Part shown: positions 12,178-23,431 of the stretch, in pieces
Numbering within the stretch: the stretch's first letter is position 1
How the letters are laid out: every line of letters begins with the position of its first letter
Assembly (NCBI GenBank): GCA_013365325.1
Contig: JABVXV010000001.1
Span: forward strand, 310,001-374,000
Length of the DNA: 64,000 nucleotides
Direction of reading: 5' to 3'
Source: Dipetalonema caudispina
Lineage: Eukaryota; Nematoda; Chromadorea; Rhabditida; Onchocercidae
Made by a program: the position numbers and the translations under genes
Notes under the pieces: model-generated
What the model saw: the letters and a program-made list of their open reading frames with translations, nothing else
What the model was told of the DNA's origin: nothing
Database searches by the model: none

Positions 12178-14442
12178 TCAATCAGCATCACCGGCCATTA
12201 ATTCCCAAAATTCTGCAAAAACAAAAAATTTTTCAAATGATGTGAAATTTATTGATTTTATTGTATGATGTAATTTTAAGTATAAAATTACAGTCATCCT
12301 AAAGAGATTTATTAAATTAGCATAAATAGTGAACCATAGAAGTAAAAGTTAATAATTTTCTTCAAATTTTAAAATCCGTATTTCAACTTAACGCAGTTTT
12401 TTTTATATGCCAATCTCCTCTTCCGCTTCCTTCCCCTTTCCTTCATACCTTCAAATTCAATCTTTCCAGAGCCATCCTCATCAATCTCATCTACAGCGGC
12501 CTCCAACTGTTCATCACTCAGATCATCAGCAATTTCTTTCAGAAGCGCTTTCAGAGTAGGTCGAGATATATAACCATTACCCTAAAATAGTTTACTGAGA
12601 GGTTTAATGAAATTTAGAATCGCTTCGTATAAAAAAGTTTCCCTGTACAATGCAACTTTGATACAATGAAGAGGATTAAAACTTTCTTCACTTTTACAGT
12701 AGCGAATCATTGTTTCAACTTCACAAAAAATGTTGAAATTAAATGAAACCGAATACCAAAATATTTAATTATCAGAAAAAAAAACCTCTTTGTCAAAAAG
12801 TCGAAAAGCTTCTCTCAGTTCTTTCTGCAATGTATCTTTATCGACTGTATTGGCGACGGTGTAGACGAGGGCACAGAATTCATCGAATTCTAGTTTTCCA
12901 GATCCATCGGCATCAAATTTACGAATCAACTTTCGAAGTTGCTTTTCATCAAAGTCCTGTTCCATCGCATGCATAATTTGGCCAATTTGTGTCGCCATAA
13001 TGTAACCTTGTTTACCGCGATCAAACATGTCGAAGAATTTCTGATATTCTGAAAATGAACAAAAAGCTTGCCTCAATAACTAATAACTGTCGAGTAAAAT
13101 AAATTGAAGAAATTATTTCTCACAAAAATTCTAAATTAATTTATTATATTAAATGAGTGTTAAAGGTATTTGTTAAGGCACATTAATTAAATTTATTTAG
13201 GCTGACAGATAACATAATGCAAAATGTGATCATATATCGTGTAGTGCTAATATTAATTTTAATAAATTATCATATTTATATAGTAAAGTACAATGACTAA
13301 AAATTACTTAAAAAAAGACAAACCTTCAATTTGTGAGCCATCAATTTCAGCCAAAATCTCATCAATATCTTCCGCCTGCAATTGTTTTTTAAAATGTATT
13401 ATATGCAGTCTTTCTTGAGAACATTCAAGAAATTTAATGGGTGGCAGTAATGAGTAAGAGATATTAATTAGCACATTACTGTCCTTCCTTTGTGTCTACT
13501 TGCGATTTTTTCATCGATGGTGAGGCGTTAAAATCATCCAATAAATATTTAATTGCAGCAAACTTCAGGATTGAAGCCTCATTATTATAGTCTTAAACGA
13601 ACAGATTTAAATTCACTATTATGGAGGTTGTCTAACTATAAAAACACTGTTTTCGAGTTTTAAACAATAATTTCTAAATCACAAAAAATTATTAAAAAGA
13701 GAAAAGTCAGATATTAAAATCTAAAAGAGAATTCAAATAAATACTTTTATTTACATATTATAAATATATTACTTTTAACATATTATAAACAAATTACCCC
13801 TGATTCTCTCAACAATTTTATAATAGATCTTTGCTTACAGCTTTTTTGATATTATATGTCCTTTACTTGGCATCCATAATTAGTAACTCGTAATTGATAA
13901 GAGTAACATCTATACTTGTTGTTTACAAAATATCCACCTTCCACCAATAATTCTATCTAATTACGAGTCACTAATTATGGATGTCAAGTAAAGGCTAAAA
14001 ACTGTAAGCAAAGATCTATCAGAGAATAATTGAGAGAATCAGAGGTAATTTGTTTATAATATGTTAAAAGTATTAGATTGAGAAGTAAATAAACAAAAAT
14101 TCATCATATCCCTCAACATTATATGTGTAAAGTTGAACAATGGTAGAATTAAAAATGAAGTAAATCTCTGCAATGTCAGAGAAATAAAAAATATTTTTCC
14201 TTTAAACTTATTTGATTTTTAGATTAAAGATGTCCCGAAAAATATCATTAGATTTTAGCGCAACTCTCTCATTCTTTTAACAATAAATAGAAAGGTTACA
14301 GAAATGAATACATATTGATCGATCAATCAATATACATTACGGTTTAATAATGCATGCAATGCAATACTTTTATTCAAGTTTAAAAGCAAAAATAATTGTA
14401 TGAAATGAAAAAAAACACAGAAAAGAATGAAGAACTTACCAT
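12178..14442 (-). CDS. pat-10: Troponin C, body-wall muscle type
   Basis: Calcium sensor of the thin-filament troponin complex. Five coding exons on the minus strand: 14442-14440 (the ATG alone), 13375-13324, 13048-12786, 12581-12449 and 12212-12178, giving 161 residues. It begins MAEDIDEILAEIDGSQIEE and ends EFWELMAGDAD. There are four EF-hands. The first (DRGKQGYIMATQ) is degenerate and probably does not bind calcium. The other three, DADGSGKLEFDE, DKEGNGYISRPT and DEDGSGKIEFEE, are canonical loops. The sequence is nearly the same as C. elegans PAT-10 as I remember it; a pharyngeal TNC-2-type paralogue is the alternative. The first coding exon contains only the start codon, followed by a consensus GTAAGT donor, and the ~1.06-kb intron 1 carries a foldback element. 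Downstream it is convergent with the acetylcholine receptor gene, with about 230 bases between stops. Confidence 0.93.
13770..14073. mobile_element. Foldback (MITE-like) inverted-repeat element in intron 1 of troponin C
   Basis: The arms at about 13770-13890 and 13957-14073 are inverted copies of one another, with small bulges and a ~65-base unique centre. Matching segments include AAATTACCCCTGATTCTCTC against its near complement near 14030-14050, TAGATCTTTGCTTACAG against CTGTAAGCAAAGATCTA, and CATCCATAATTAGT against ACTAATTATGGATG. No coding capacity. The layout suits a non-autonomous DNA transposon of the foldback type. A clear target-site duplication was not identified; TA or TTA are possible. 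Confidence 0.75.
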
Positions 14443-17422
14443 TGCTGCCTGATGCTAGAACTGAGGTTGAAAGCTATGGCAAAACGTAGGTGGATGAAAT
14501 GCTTTATAAATTCAATGTTTATTGCTTATTTGCTCCAGCTGTTGTTCAACTATCGGTGCAACGCCTCTTAACATCCCTTAGGGTATCGGCGATATAGGAA
14601 CAACTGTTACTGCTATATTTCAGTGATGTGTAATACGACTACAGCCTCATCTTATCTTCTTCAAGGTATCGCATTCTATTCTTCACTACCCGGGAACAGA
14701 CGATCTGAGATTTTCAACCACTGCTATAAATTCCTTATGGCAAAAAATAAATAAGAAATATTGGATGAAAAATTGAAAATTTACGAAACTTCAACAAAAC
14801 AGTACCAGGTAAACCTACAATATGCAATATATTGTTGCTAAGGTGAATGAATTCAGAAAGCTCAATAGAAAGATTGATTCAGAAGTTTGGGAAGTTTCAG
14901 TTAAAATTGACCTAATCTTTGTAAGCCTCATTAAAAAAAGAGAGAAAAAACAAATTGTAAAGTCGAATCAAATATTTTTTCAAAGAAAGTCAACATTGCT
15001 TGCTTACAGATTAGCATGCAAGTCTACGAAAAGCAGTAAAGAGCAACAAGAAAAGTGGAAGGTCAATTGTGAGATTCACTGTTGAGATAAAAATAAATCT
15101 CTTCTTGCTTATATTTCTGATTCTTGTGTAATATCATCGATGATCGATGTTAATTTATTTCCATTTCAAAAGACAGCACAGATGATTATAATATTTTGGA
15201 TCAATAAAGTCGAATCGATTAAACAATTCACTCAAAGAACCACCGTATCACATCAATTTATATAGACATAAATATGTGTCTATAATTAACTACAGGCGAC
15301 ACTATGTCATCTAGCTTTCAAATTTAATCATTTATGACAATCATTCCTTCGTAATGCGAAGCATTTATCACATTTATCGATTGCCCTGTAAGCGTAGTTT
15401 TCTTTGGGAGAAATTTGTACTAGCAGTATTGATTGCTTAGATAATCGATGATTTCACCTGTTCTTTCATCTAAGTCAACAATGATCGCTCGAAAAATTCA
15501 ATCAATGATATAATACTTCTTGATGTGTTCTCTAGTTGAATTGATAAGCTTTTCATTGTATTGCATAATTGTTTTTGAAATTTCAATCAATCTTTTCCAT
15601 AATCAGTAGAAAGAAAGGATATTTTTCATTCCTTATCATTTGGTTCAGTTCATTCCAATGAGATCACAAAACTATCATCTTTCTGCCTGTTACACACCAA
15701 AAAAAACAACAAAAAAATCCATTGAAATCCATTGAAAATTGTGACAACTTTATCTTTCTACTACTTCATAAATTTTCATTTCAATCCAAAAAAGGTTATT
15801 TAATATAGTCCCTAAAATTTCAAATGGAAAAATGTAAAAATGATAAAATAAGAGAAGGAAAATGAAATGTTTTATGATAAAACTTTGATAAAAATGAAAT
15901 AAAAGAAGGAAAGGAAATCGAGAATGTTATAATATGATATGAGCAGATCGGGGAGATATAAGGTGAATTAGAATAAACTTGATAATTTCACCTTAGAAGG
16001 TATTATAATCAGGTGTTTATAAAATGTTTGCACATTATACTATGTTCCCAGCAGTTTTTTTATTGGAATTTTCCCGATAAAAAAACTAAGTCGATTTATT
16101 TTCCGGGACTGTTAGATTCTCATTAACGGTATCGGAATTCTTTCTGACTTAAAATTCAGATAACATAAGCGGAAAAATTAAATTCTAGATGAATAAAAAT
16201 GCTCACTATAGATATTAAATTTCTCCAAAAAGATAAAAATCATCGAGAAATTGGGTGAGATAGCTCTGAGAAAATTGTCGCTTGTTTATATCTTACAATC
16301 CTTCCCTGTCTTCTTTTTCTCATACTGATCGATTATCAACTTCTGAATCACAATTTTCCCAAACGTTCTTTTTCCCACAACAAAATGATTTTATCGCATA
16401 TAAAAATCCTTTAGAAATTATTCCAATACTATTGTCAAGATTAACGATCAACTGTTTAATGCATAACATTATTAGTTATTTTTTGATCAAATTCAATTAG
16501 ATTTCCAGAAAATCGCGGAAAAAAAAGGAATAAATTATCATATATGAATGGAATAGGTCTGAATTTAGTTTTCATGAAAATTCTATAATTATTTAAGCAA
16601 CAGTTTTCATCCGACCTTTCATCTTTTTCATCGGCGTTATTGTCATCCGTTCGCTAACAATACTCCTTTATTGTCATTGTTCTTTGACAGCTTTTTCAAA
16701 TGGTTGTTACTTTATTTGATCATTCCTATCATTGTCCAAATCACAATGCAAACCTTCACCGACTGCAAAAATAATTTCATCATTAATAATTTGCATAATT
16801 TCATTTAGCTGAAATATTGTTAAACGGTAGATCAGAAAGGCGGTCTTGATCGAATAATTGTCATTGATATTTCTTAATTTGTTACCATGTTGTAAAATAA
16901 TGCCACTGATAATAATGAGATAGAAAAATACCAAAATTGTTCAGAATATAATTGAGATCATTGGCTAGCAGTTGTGCGAATATTCGTAGTGTGACATTGC
17001 ACTTTATTTGATTGTTCTCTTTGAAATCTTCCGAGTATTTCAAACTTTCAATTAAGTTTCGTTTAATCAAACAACCTTTCATAAATAAAGCTCTTATTTC
17101 TTAAATCAGAATTTTCATCAATTAATATCTTCTCTAAAGTCTGAAGTCTCATTTTTTAGTCTTATTTCCAAAATAGAATATCAAAATGAAAATAACACAA
17201 TTCTCAGGAATCTCCCTTCATAATCGTACAACTCCATGCCGAACATTTTCGAAGATTAACTTTCCAAAGCAACGCAAAGATGACTGCTCAATTAATTATT
17301 AAAAAACCTAATTAGTTAGGATTTGATGGAGAAATCTCACAATAAAAGGTATTGTAAATGTCATTCTCATGTCATCCGCAATGTTGCAGAACTTCTGTGA
17401 TTTAATTTGAAATTGTCGAAAA
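14443..17422. other. Intergenic region between troponin C and CLN3 genes
   Basis: This divergent interval should contain the promoters and 5' UTR of both flanking genes. The longest open frame (14822-15085, +) is Lys-rich and resembles no family; I treat it as chance. No tRNA or structured RNA was recognised. Confidence 0.5.
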
Positions 17423-20400
17423 ATGAGCAGAATTGAAGCCGAGGACAGTTCCGCAAGTGCAGACAAAAGCAATCGTTTCACCTATAGCGAGTATAGAAGT
17501 GGTAATGTAATTAATGGAAATTATGAATGTTTTGTTTTCATTTACATTATATGGTATTACTCTAACACAAATATCATTATCAGGTTTATCTGATACAAAT
17601 ATATGATTATTCCGGTTATAACTAATAAAGAATTATTCAATTATTAGTATGCAGATTTTAGGCATATTAAGTTCATTTTTACTCGTAAGATCTGTTGTAG
17701 TTCTAGAAAATGAAAGTTACAATATTGATACTGATACAGAATTTTTTTTTTCTTTTTTTTTTGTTGAAATAATTTCTGCCATATCTCTCAAAATTAAATA
17801 CTGAATCATTGGTGAAGGAAAGGGAAAAAAGAAAAAGCCTTATTCTTTACAATGATAAGTGATTATCTGATAAGGAGACTTCCTTATCACTTGTATAATC
17901 GAGATATACATCCAGTAACATTTTTTGCAAGCATTTTGTCTATTACTTAAATAATTTATTCATTTAGCTTTTACTCTTTTGTTGGTATAAATTCATTTGT
18001 TGGATTGATGGTCGTCGACTTTAGTGAGTGCATCTTTGCAAAAGGATTCGAATTTCACATCGCTCTTCTTTTTTTTTTGGTATCCATCCATAGAAGTCGG
18101 GAATTTGCACATTTCCAATAAATTTAAACTGTTCAAAAATTTTAAGAATGAATTTCAGCCTAGTATATTTGAACGATGAGCAAACTTTTTATGCTCTCAA
18201 TGGACGAATATATTTTCGAAAATTTTGATTATTTCAGATATGAAAAGTGCAAGCAATATTTCCTCGAAAACATCAGCAAAACAGAAATGGGAAATAGCAC
18301 GAATATTAGCATCTTTTTGGTAGGACAGAAAATTTTGAAACAGCACAAATAACATTTGATATAATCCGATATTGTAATTTTGCTCAGGCGTAGATGTTTC
18401 TTTTTTTTTTTCTTTTTGCAAATTGTATCATACATATACTACAAAAAATTTGAGTTTAAAATGAATTTTTAATCAATAAAAAATTTTAATTTAGGATATT
18501 TGGATTATGCAACAATTATGCATATGTGATCATGTTAAGTGCAGCTGAAGATATACTCGGACATGGCCATCAAAATACCACAGATCTGGAAACGAAATGT
18601 CTTGTAAATTTTGAATTCGAAATATTCTCGGTTAAAAATAATTAATTACTAGCAATTGAATGAAGTGAATGATAATAATATTACATATTGATAATAACTA
18701 CAAACCATTGTGGGATTACTTTTCATTCGTTAACAACCCATATTGTGATAACTTTTTGCTATTCTACATTTAGGATAAAATAACTTCCCGTCCTTGTACT
18801 ATTATTACAACTGGCACAGTTTTATTGGCTGATATCTTACCGTGTCTTCTTGTTAAGTTATCATTTCCATTTTTCATGCAAAGGATACCATTTGGGTAAG
18901 TGATAAAACTAATATGAGTTCAACAGACAAATTACGAGAAATTTCTCTCTTTTTTTTAATTTTGTTTAAGAAGAAAATGAAATTTTTTGAAATCAGAGAG
19001 GCTATAATTGTTGTTTGCAGGATACGCCACCTTATAATATGTTTATTACAAGCATTCAGTTATTTAATTGTTGCTTTTTCCTCAGGGATTGTGATGTCTC
19101 TAACAGGTTTGTTGCAATAGAATTTACGGAGTAGTGATCGATTGATCGGATAATAATTATTGTCATGCAAATAAACATACTATCTTTAGTTTACATAAGT
19201 GAATCAAAGTTCAATCCCGATCTCAACAAAAATTCTCAAATAATATGTTTACTGCAAATATTTATAGATATCGAAAAATTATATTTCAGGAGTGATATTT
19301 GCCAGTGTTAGTTCCGGTCTTGGTGAAATAACTTACCTATCGTTAACTCCCTATTTCACTAAGTTTGTTCAATCACTTATTAATCTTGTTTCTAAAATTT
19401 GCATTGTAGTATGGAACTTTATTAAGTCGGATTTCGATATTTCAGGAACACCATTTCAACATGGTCATCGGGTACTGGAGGTGCGGGAATAATAGGTGCT
19501 TTAACTTATGCTGCTCTAACAGAACCGCATTTTCTGAATTTATCACCGAGAGTAACACTCTTGGTTATGCTTGTTGTGCCAGTAATATTTTCTTTAGCGT
19601 ATGTTTTAATTTAAACATAACATATGTTTCTTTTTTTCCCACAAGAAACCACCGATTAAGATCAAATGACTGTTAACCCGCTGACCGAGACTTATAGGTT
19701 AGAAGTGTATCAGTGTTACATAAAATGCAATGAGAATCTTCTTTCAGTTCAATGGAATTACAACCACTTGGAGAAAATTGCAATAATTAGATTCATTAAA
19801 TCTTTATGCAAATTGCCAATAATGCATTTTAATGATTAATAAAGAGAAGTATGAAAGCAGTCATTTTATCACGGAGATTTTCTAAGTTAGTCCGTTAGGA
19901 TAAGTTTGAAATGAAGATAGAGGAAGTAAAAGTAATTTATCTCTTGTAGATATTGGTGGTTATTGGTACTGCCTGATTCGATACATAAAATAAAGATTAT
20001 GGAGCCTAGCACTTGGATAGTGCCTAAAACATGCTTATCTACAACTTCTTGCAATGATATCTCCAATGTGGAAAAACAAGATGACGAAAAATCATTATCG
20101 CCACCTGAACAAGTCAAACAGCGGATTCTATCTTTTAAAGAAATGTTACTTACGACACTTGTAAGTTATGAAAAATTTATTGTAGATTTTAAAATCTCTT
20201 GATATTTGAAACAAATTTCACAATTTGCAATTTTTTAATCTGATCTTTTTTTCAGTCATTACTACGATTCATGATACCGTTGATGCTTGTTTATCTCGGC
20301 GAATACCTCATAAATCAGGGTATTTTACAGTTGATAATTTATTCATGCGATAAAGGATGGAATCTTACACCATCAAGTCAATATCGTTGGTATCAAGTAA

Positions 20401-21623
20401 GTTTAAGTCTCATCTAGCACCTTTAATTATTACAGAAGGAACTGCAAAAAAATTTCTAATTTCTTTAATTTCATTTCGAAATTTAAAAATAATGATGATT
20501 TTTTCAGGTTCTTTACCAAACCGGTGTTTTCATTTCTCGATCTTCAGTAAACATTGTACAATTACCTTACTGGGCTTTAGTACTTCTGCCCATCTTACAG
20601 GTAAATTTAAATCCTTTCTCTAAAATTTACTTGCATTATTTGTTGATGTACAGGTGTAAAATTATTATCCTGAATAGTCGTACATGCAAACTATAAACTG
20701 CAGAAGGTTAATGGCACTCATTGATCTGAGGATCAACTGAGAAACCTATACCGTAACACAGGAAACCTGAGTAAAAATCATTTTTAAATCTAACAAGAAT
20801 ATAATTACCGCATCTCTTCACTTTCGTGTCCCACTCATCATCTTCCATTCTGTACGAATTTATATTATCAAATCATACCATATTATGCTTTAACTAATCA
20901 TTATATTAATTTTCTCTTTTATAGTTCGCGAATGTGCTGATCTTTTTCTTAGAATCGCTATACTTTTACATTCCGCATATTTGGGTTTTATTTTTGTTAA
21001 TATTATGTGAAGGATTATTCGGTGGTTCATCATATGTCAATACATTTGCTTATATACATAATTTCGTAAGTTCAGAATTACTTATTTGTATTTTTTAATC
21101 TCATATCACTGAGTACAGTGAATCAGAAGGTTATTCGCTAACAATGAATTTGAGGTTTTAGACTCTCCTTTCGAATCTATGAAATGGACAAACTGATCTA
21201 GAAGTTCATCAACTTAGTGAAAATATTGCACTATCATTATTTATTTTAAAATTTTAAATTTGTGTAAAAATAGAAAAATGGAAAAGTTATATAACTAAGC
21301 CTAATATTCAGAAATCATCTTGTTACCAAATAATTTCTTGAGTGTATGTTTTGCGTTCGTTATGGTACTCGTAAGAAATGAAGTACATCGACAACTGAGA
21401 ACCATTATTGGACAAGTTGATATCTGTTGAGAAATTCAAATTAATTATCGAATTGTTAATAAACTAAAGGAGAAATTTTCAGGTGAAACCTGATGTTCGT
21501 GAATTTTCAATGTCCATCAGTTCATTAGGTGATGCGATTGGAATTGTTATTGCCGGATTTGCTTCCATTCCGCTTTATAATTATGTCTGTCAGACAAGAT
21601 TACCCGCACATATGACAGCTTGA
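17423..21623 (+). CDS. cln-3: CLN3/battenin, lysosomal membrane protein
   Basis: Multi-pass lysosomal/endosomal membrane protein of the CLN3 (MFS-fold) family, linked in animals to lysosomal homeostasis. Eleven phase-consistent exons give 466 residues: 17423-17553, 18495-18603, 18774-18895, 19021-19106, 19290-19362, 19446-19598, 19950-20160, 20256-20396, 20508-20600, 20925-21065 and 21483-21623. Diagnostic segments are FGLCNNYAYVIMLSAAEDIL, YFTKNTISTWSSGTGGAG, LVYLGEYLINQG, GVFISRSSV and the late GLFGGSSYVNTF. A hydrophilic loop of about 60 residues rich in Ser, Asp, Lys and Pro lies in exon 7. The first-exon donor (17553) is the only one tested that keeps the frame into FGLCNN; it adds a hydrophobic stretch (FVFIYI) before the conserved core, so the N-terminus is less certain than the rest. 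Confidence 0.94.
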
Positions 21624-22682
21624 AAATCTTCCTTAATTTGTCCTGTCCTATTTAATTTTGACCAAGTAACTTTTGTTCAGCCTATTTAATTGTTGCCAAG
21701 TAATATTTCTCAACATTTCCCTTATTTGTTCACCCATTATTTTGTGCGATCCTCTCAAGTATGTCTTTTATTTTCTGTTTTGTATTTTTGCGTTTCATGT
21801 AATTTCTAAAAATTTTTGTTCTATGACTCCAAGAACAATTTTCCAACAATCCAAATAAACTGTGCTTTAGACAATCAGTTGAGTCATCTCCAAGAAAATT
21901 TTATCGCTTTTACACTTTCATTGAAAAATCTGATATATATCATCGACTGACCAGCTATGAAAGCAAGAAGGTCAAAAACATACATATCCCAATAGTTTCA
22001 AGCAATTCTGAAAGCTCGAACCATTTCCCGGTTATTATGGAAAATCAGTAAATAGAGAGAAGAGAGATTAAGAAGGATAATCAATAAATAAACCTATAAC
22101 GGATACGATGACTATTAATGTGACCCAAGCCGTAGCAGCTCATTAATCCAACTAAATGATTGATTGCTCATAAAAGTTAGAAAATTAAGAAGAATTAACA
22201 ATTCTTAATACCGAAACAGGCAAAAGAAGGAAAACAAAGTTGAAAAGAATGCTTGAAGGACCAATAAATTAACATTATAACATTGAATACGGTATGCAAT
22301 ACGTATGTTGCGTTATAATGCGAACAATTTTTCACAATTCCAATGCTTTTATTCCCTATTCTCATACAGTTGCTAGAGCATTTATACCTATCTTTATTCA
22401 GAATTGCTATTAAATTTGTTGTCCAAAACTTACACCCTCTATTTAAATAAAAAGTAATTGCAATCTGAAATGATCGTGAAATATAGTCTAAATGATTCTT
22501 GAACAGCTTTAAAATGTAAGGAACTTCAACAGAAACAATCAAATAATTTCCAAACAAATGTAAAATTGTTCAACTCAAAATCTACGAAACATTTTTTGCT
22601 TTAATTTGACTAATTGTAGCCATAATTTCTTTCCCCTAAGGCTCGCTCATTCTTTCACCGTTGTCGTCTTAACAAACTTCTG
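21624..22682. other. Gap between CLN3 and the unknown minus-strand gene
   Basis: Probable 3' UTR of CLN3 near the start (AATAAA around 21855). A 120-codon open frame on the minus strand (22195-22557) has no splice partner that I could fit and no recognisable family. Confidence 0.45.
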
Positions 22683-23431
22683 TTACCTAAAATAACGACG
22701 AAAACGACGCTTCTTTGGTGCCATCAGAAGCTTATTACAATACTTTAAATATAATGTCGGTGATTGCAAAGGAGTTCGGAATGCATCTGATCTCTCTCGG
22801 TTGCCATTTGCTCTCTCCCGGCGGCTCGGAACTGCAATGATCTGTCCATCCAATTCGCCTACTGCTACTTTATCTCCTGATATGTCTCTAATGTGAGGGT
22901 CCCTTCCTTGATTGCCTGAAACATCTCGGGCTGTTCTGCGAGGCATTCGTGGCATCTTATTTGAATTCTGCTTCACATCACCTGAAATGTTTGAAATAAG
23001 CGCAGAACAGCCTACAACCACAGCAACAGGAGCAGGGTCCAGAGTATGTGAAAATGTTGGAAAATGTCTCGAAACGCGCTGAGTGTCCAAGTTAACGGAA
23101 AGAGTTGGCGGTTTAACATCTGCAACTTTCTGGACTGTTTTGACAGTATTGTTTTGGCCGATATCCTGAAATAAAATCATATAATATAAATAAACCTACA
23201 CATGCCATGAAATGAATCTATGTTTTACGATCATAGATTTACCGCACTATCGCAGCAATCTGACAATGAAAATATTGCAAGTGCACTACATACGTTGCTA
23301 ATTTGCTGCTGAGCAACAGTGCTGTTGTCCGATTCCGTCACTTCCTCACATTCCTTCTGTTCTGGTGAACTTTCATTTCGTGTAATTTCACGCTTATTAA
23401 GACTGTTTTCCTTAAATCGTTCACCTTCCAT
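22683..23431 (-). CDS. Uncharacterised, probably disordered protein with basic C-terminus
   Basis: Two exons, 23431-23243 and 23165-22683, join in phase 0 to give about 223 residues. The start chosen is the ATG four bases inside an ATTGCAG acceptor, consistent with a 5' UTR intron or trans-splicing; an earlier in-frame ATG lies across that acceptor. The N-terminal third is acidic and Glu/Ser/Asn-rich. The middle has Arg-rich segments (PRMPRRTARD, SRRERANGNRERSD). The tail APKKRRFRRYFR looks like a nuclear localisation signal. No transmembrane helix or known domain is seen. The last codons overlap a possible donor (TTTAG|GTAACA), so a further 3' exon cannot be excluded. I do not recognise the family; a small nuclear or RNA-associated protein is a guess. 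Confidence 0.5.

Noticed and set aside
14822..15085. Lys-rich 87-codon frame
   Set aside because: AT-rich chance frame with no partner exons or known motif.
22195..22557. 120-codon minus-strand frame
   Set aside because: Low-complexity composition, no splice signals linking it to the exon above 22683, and no recognisable domain; probably chance or UTR.
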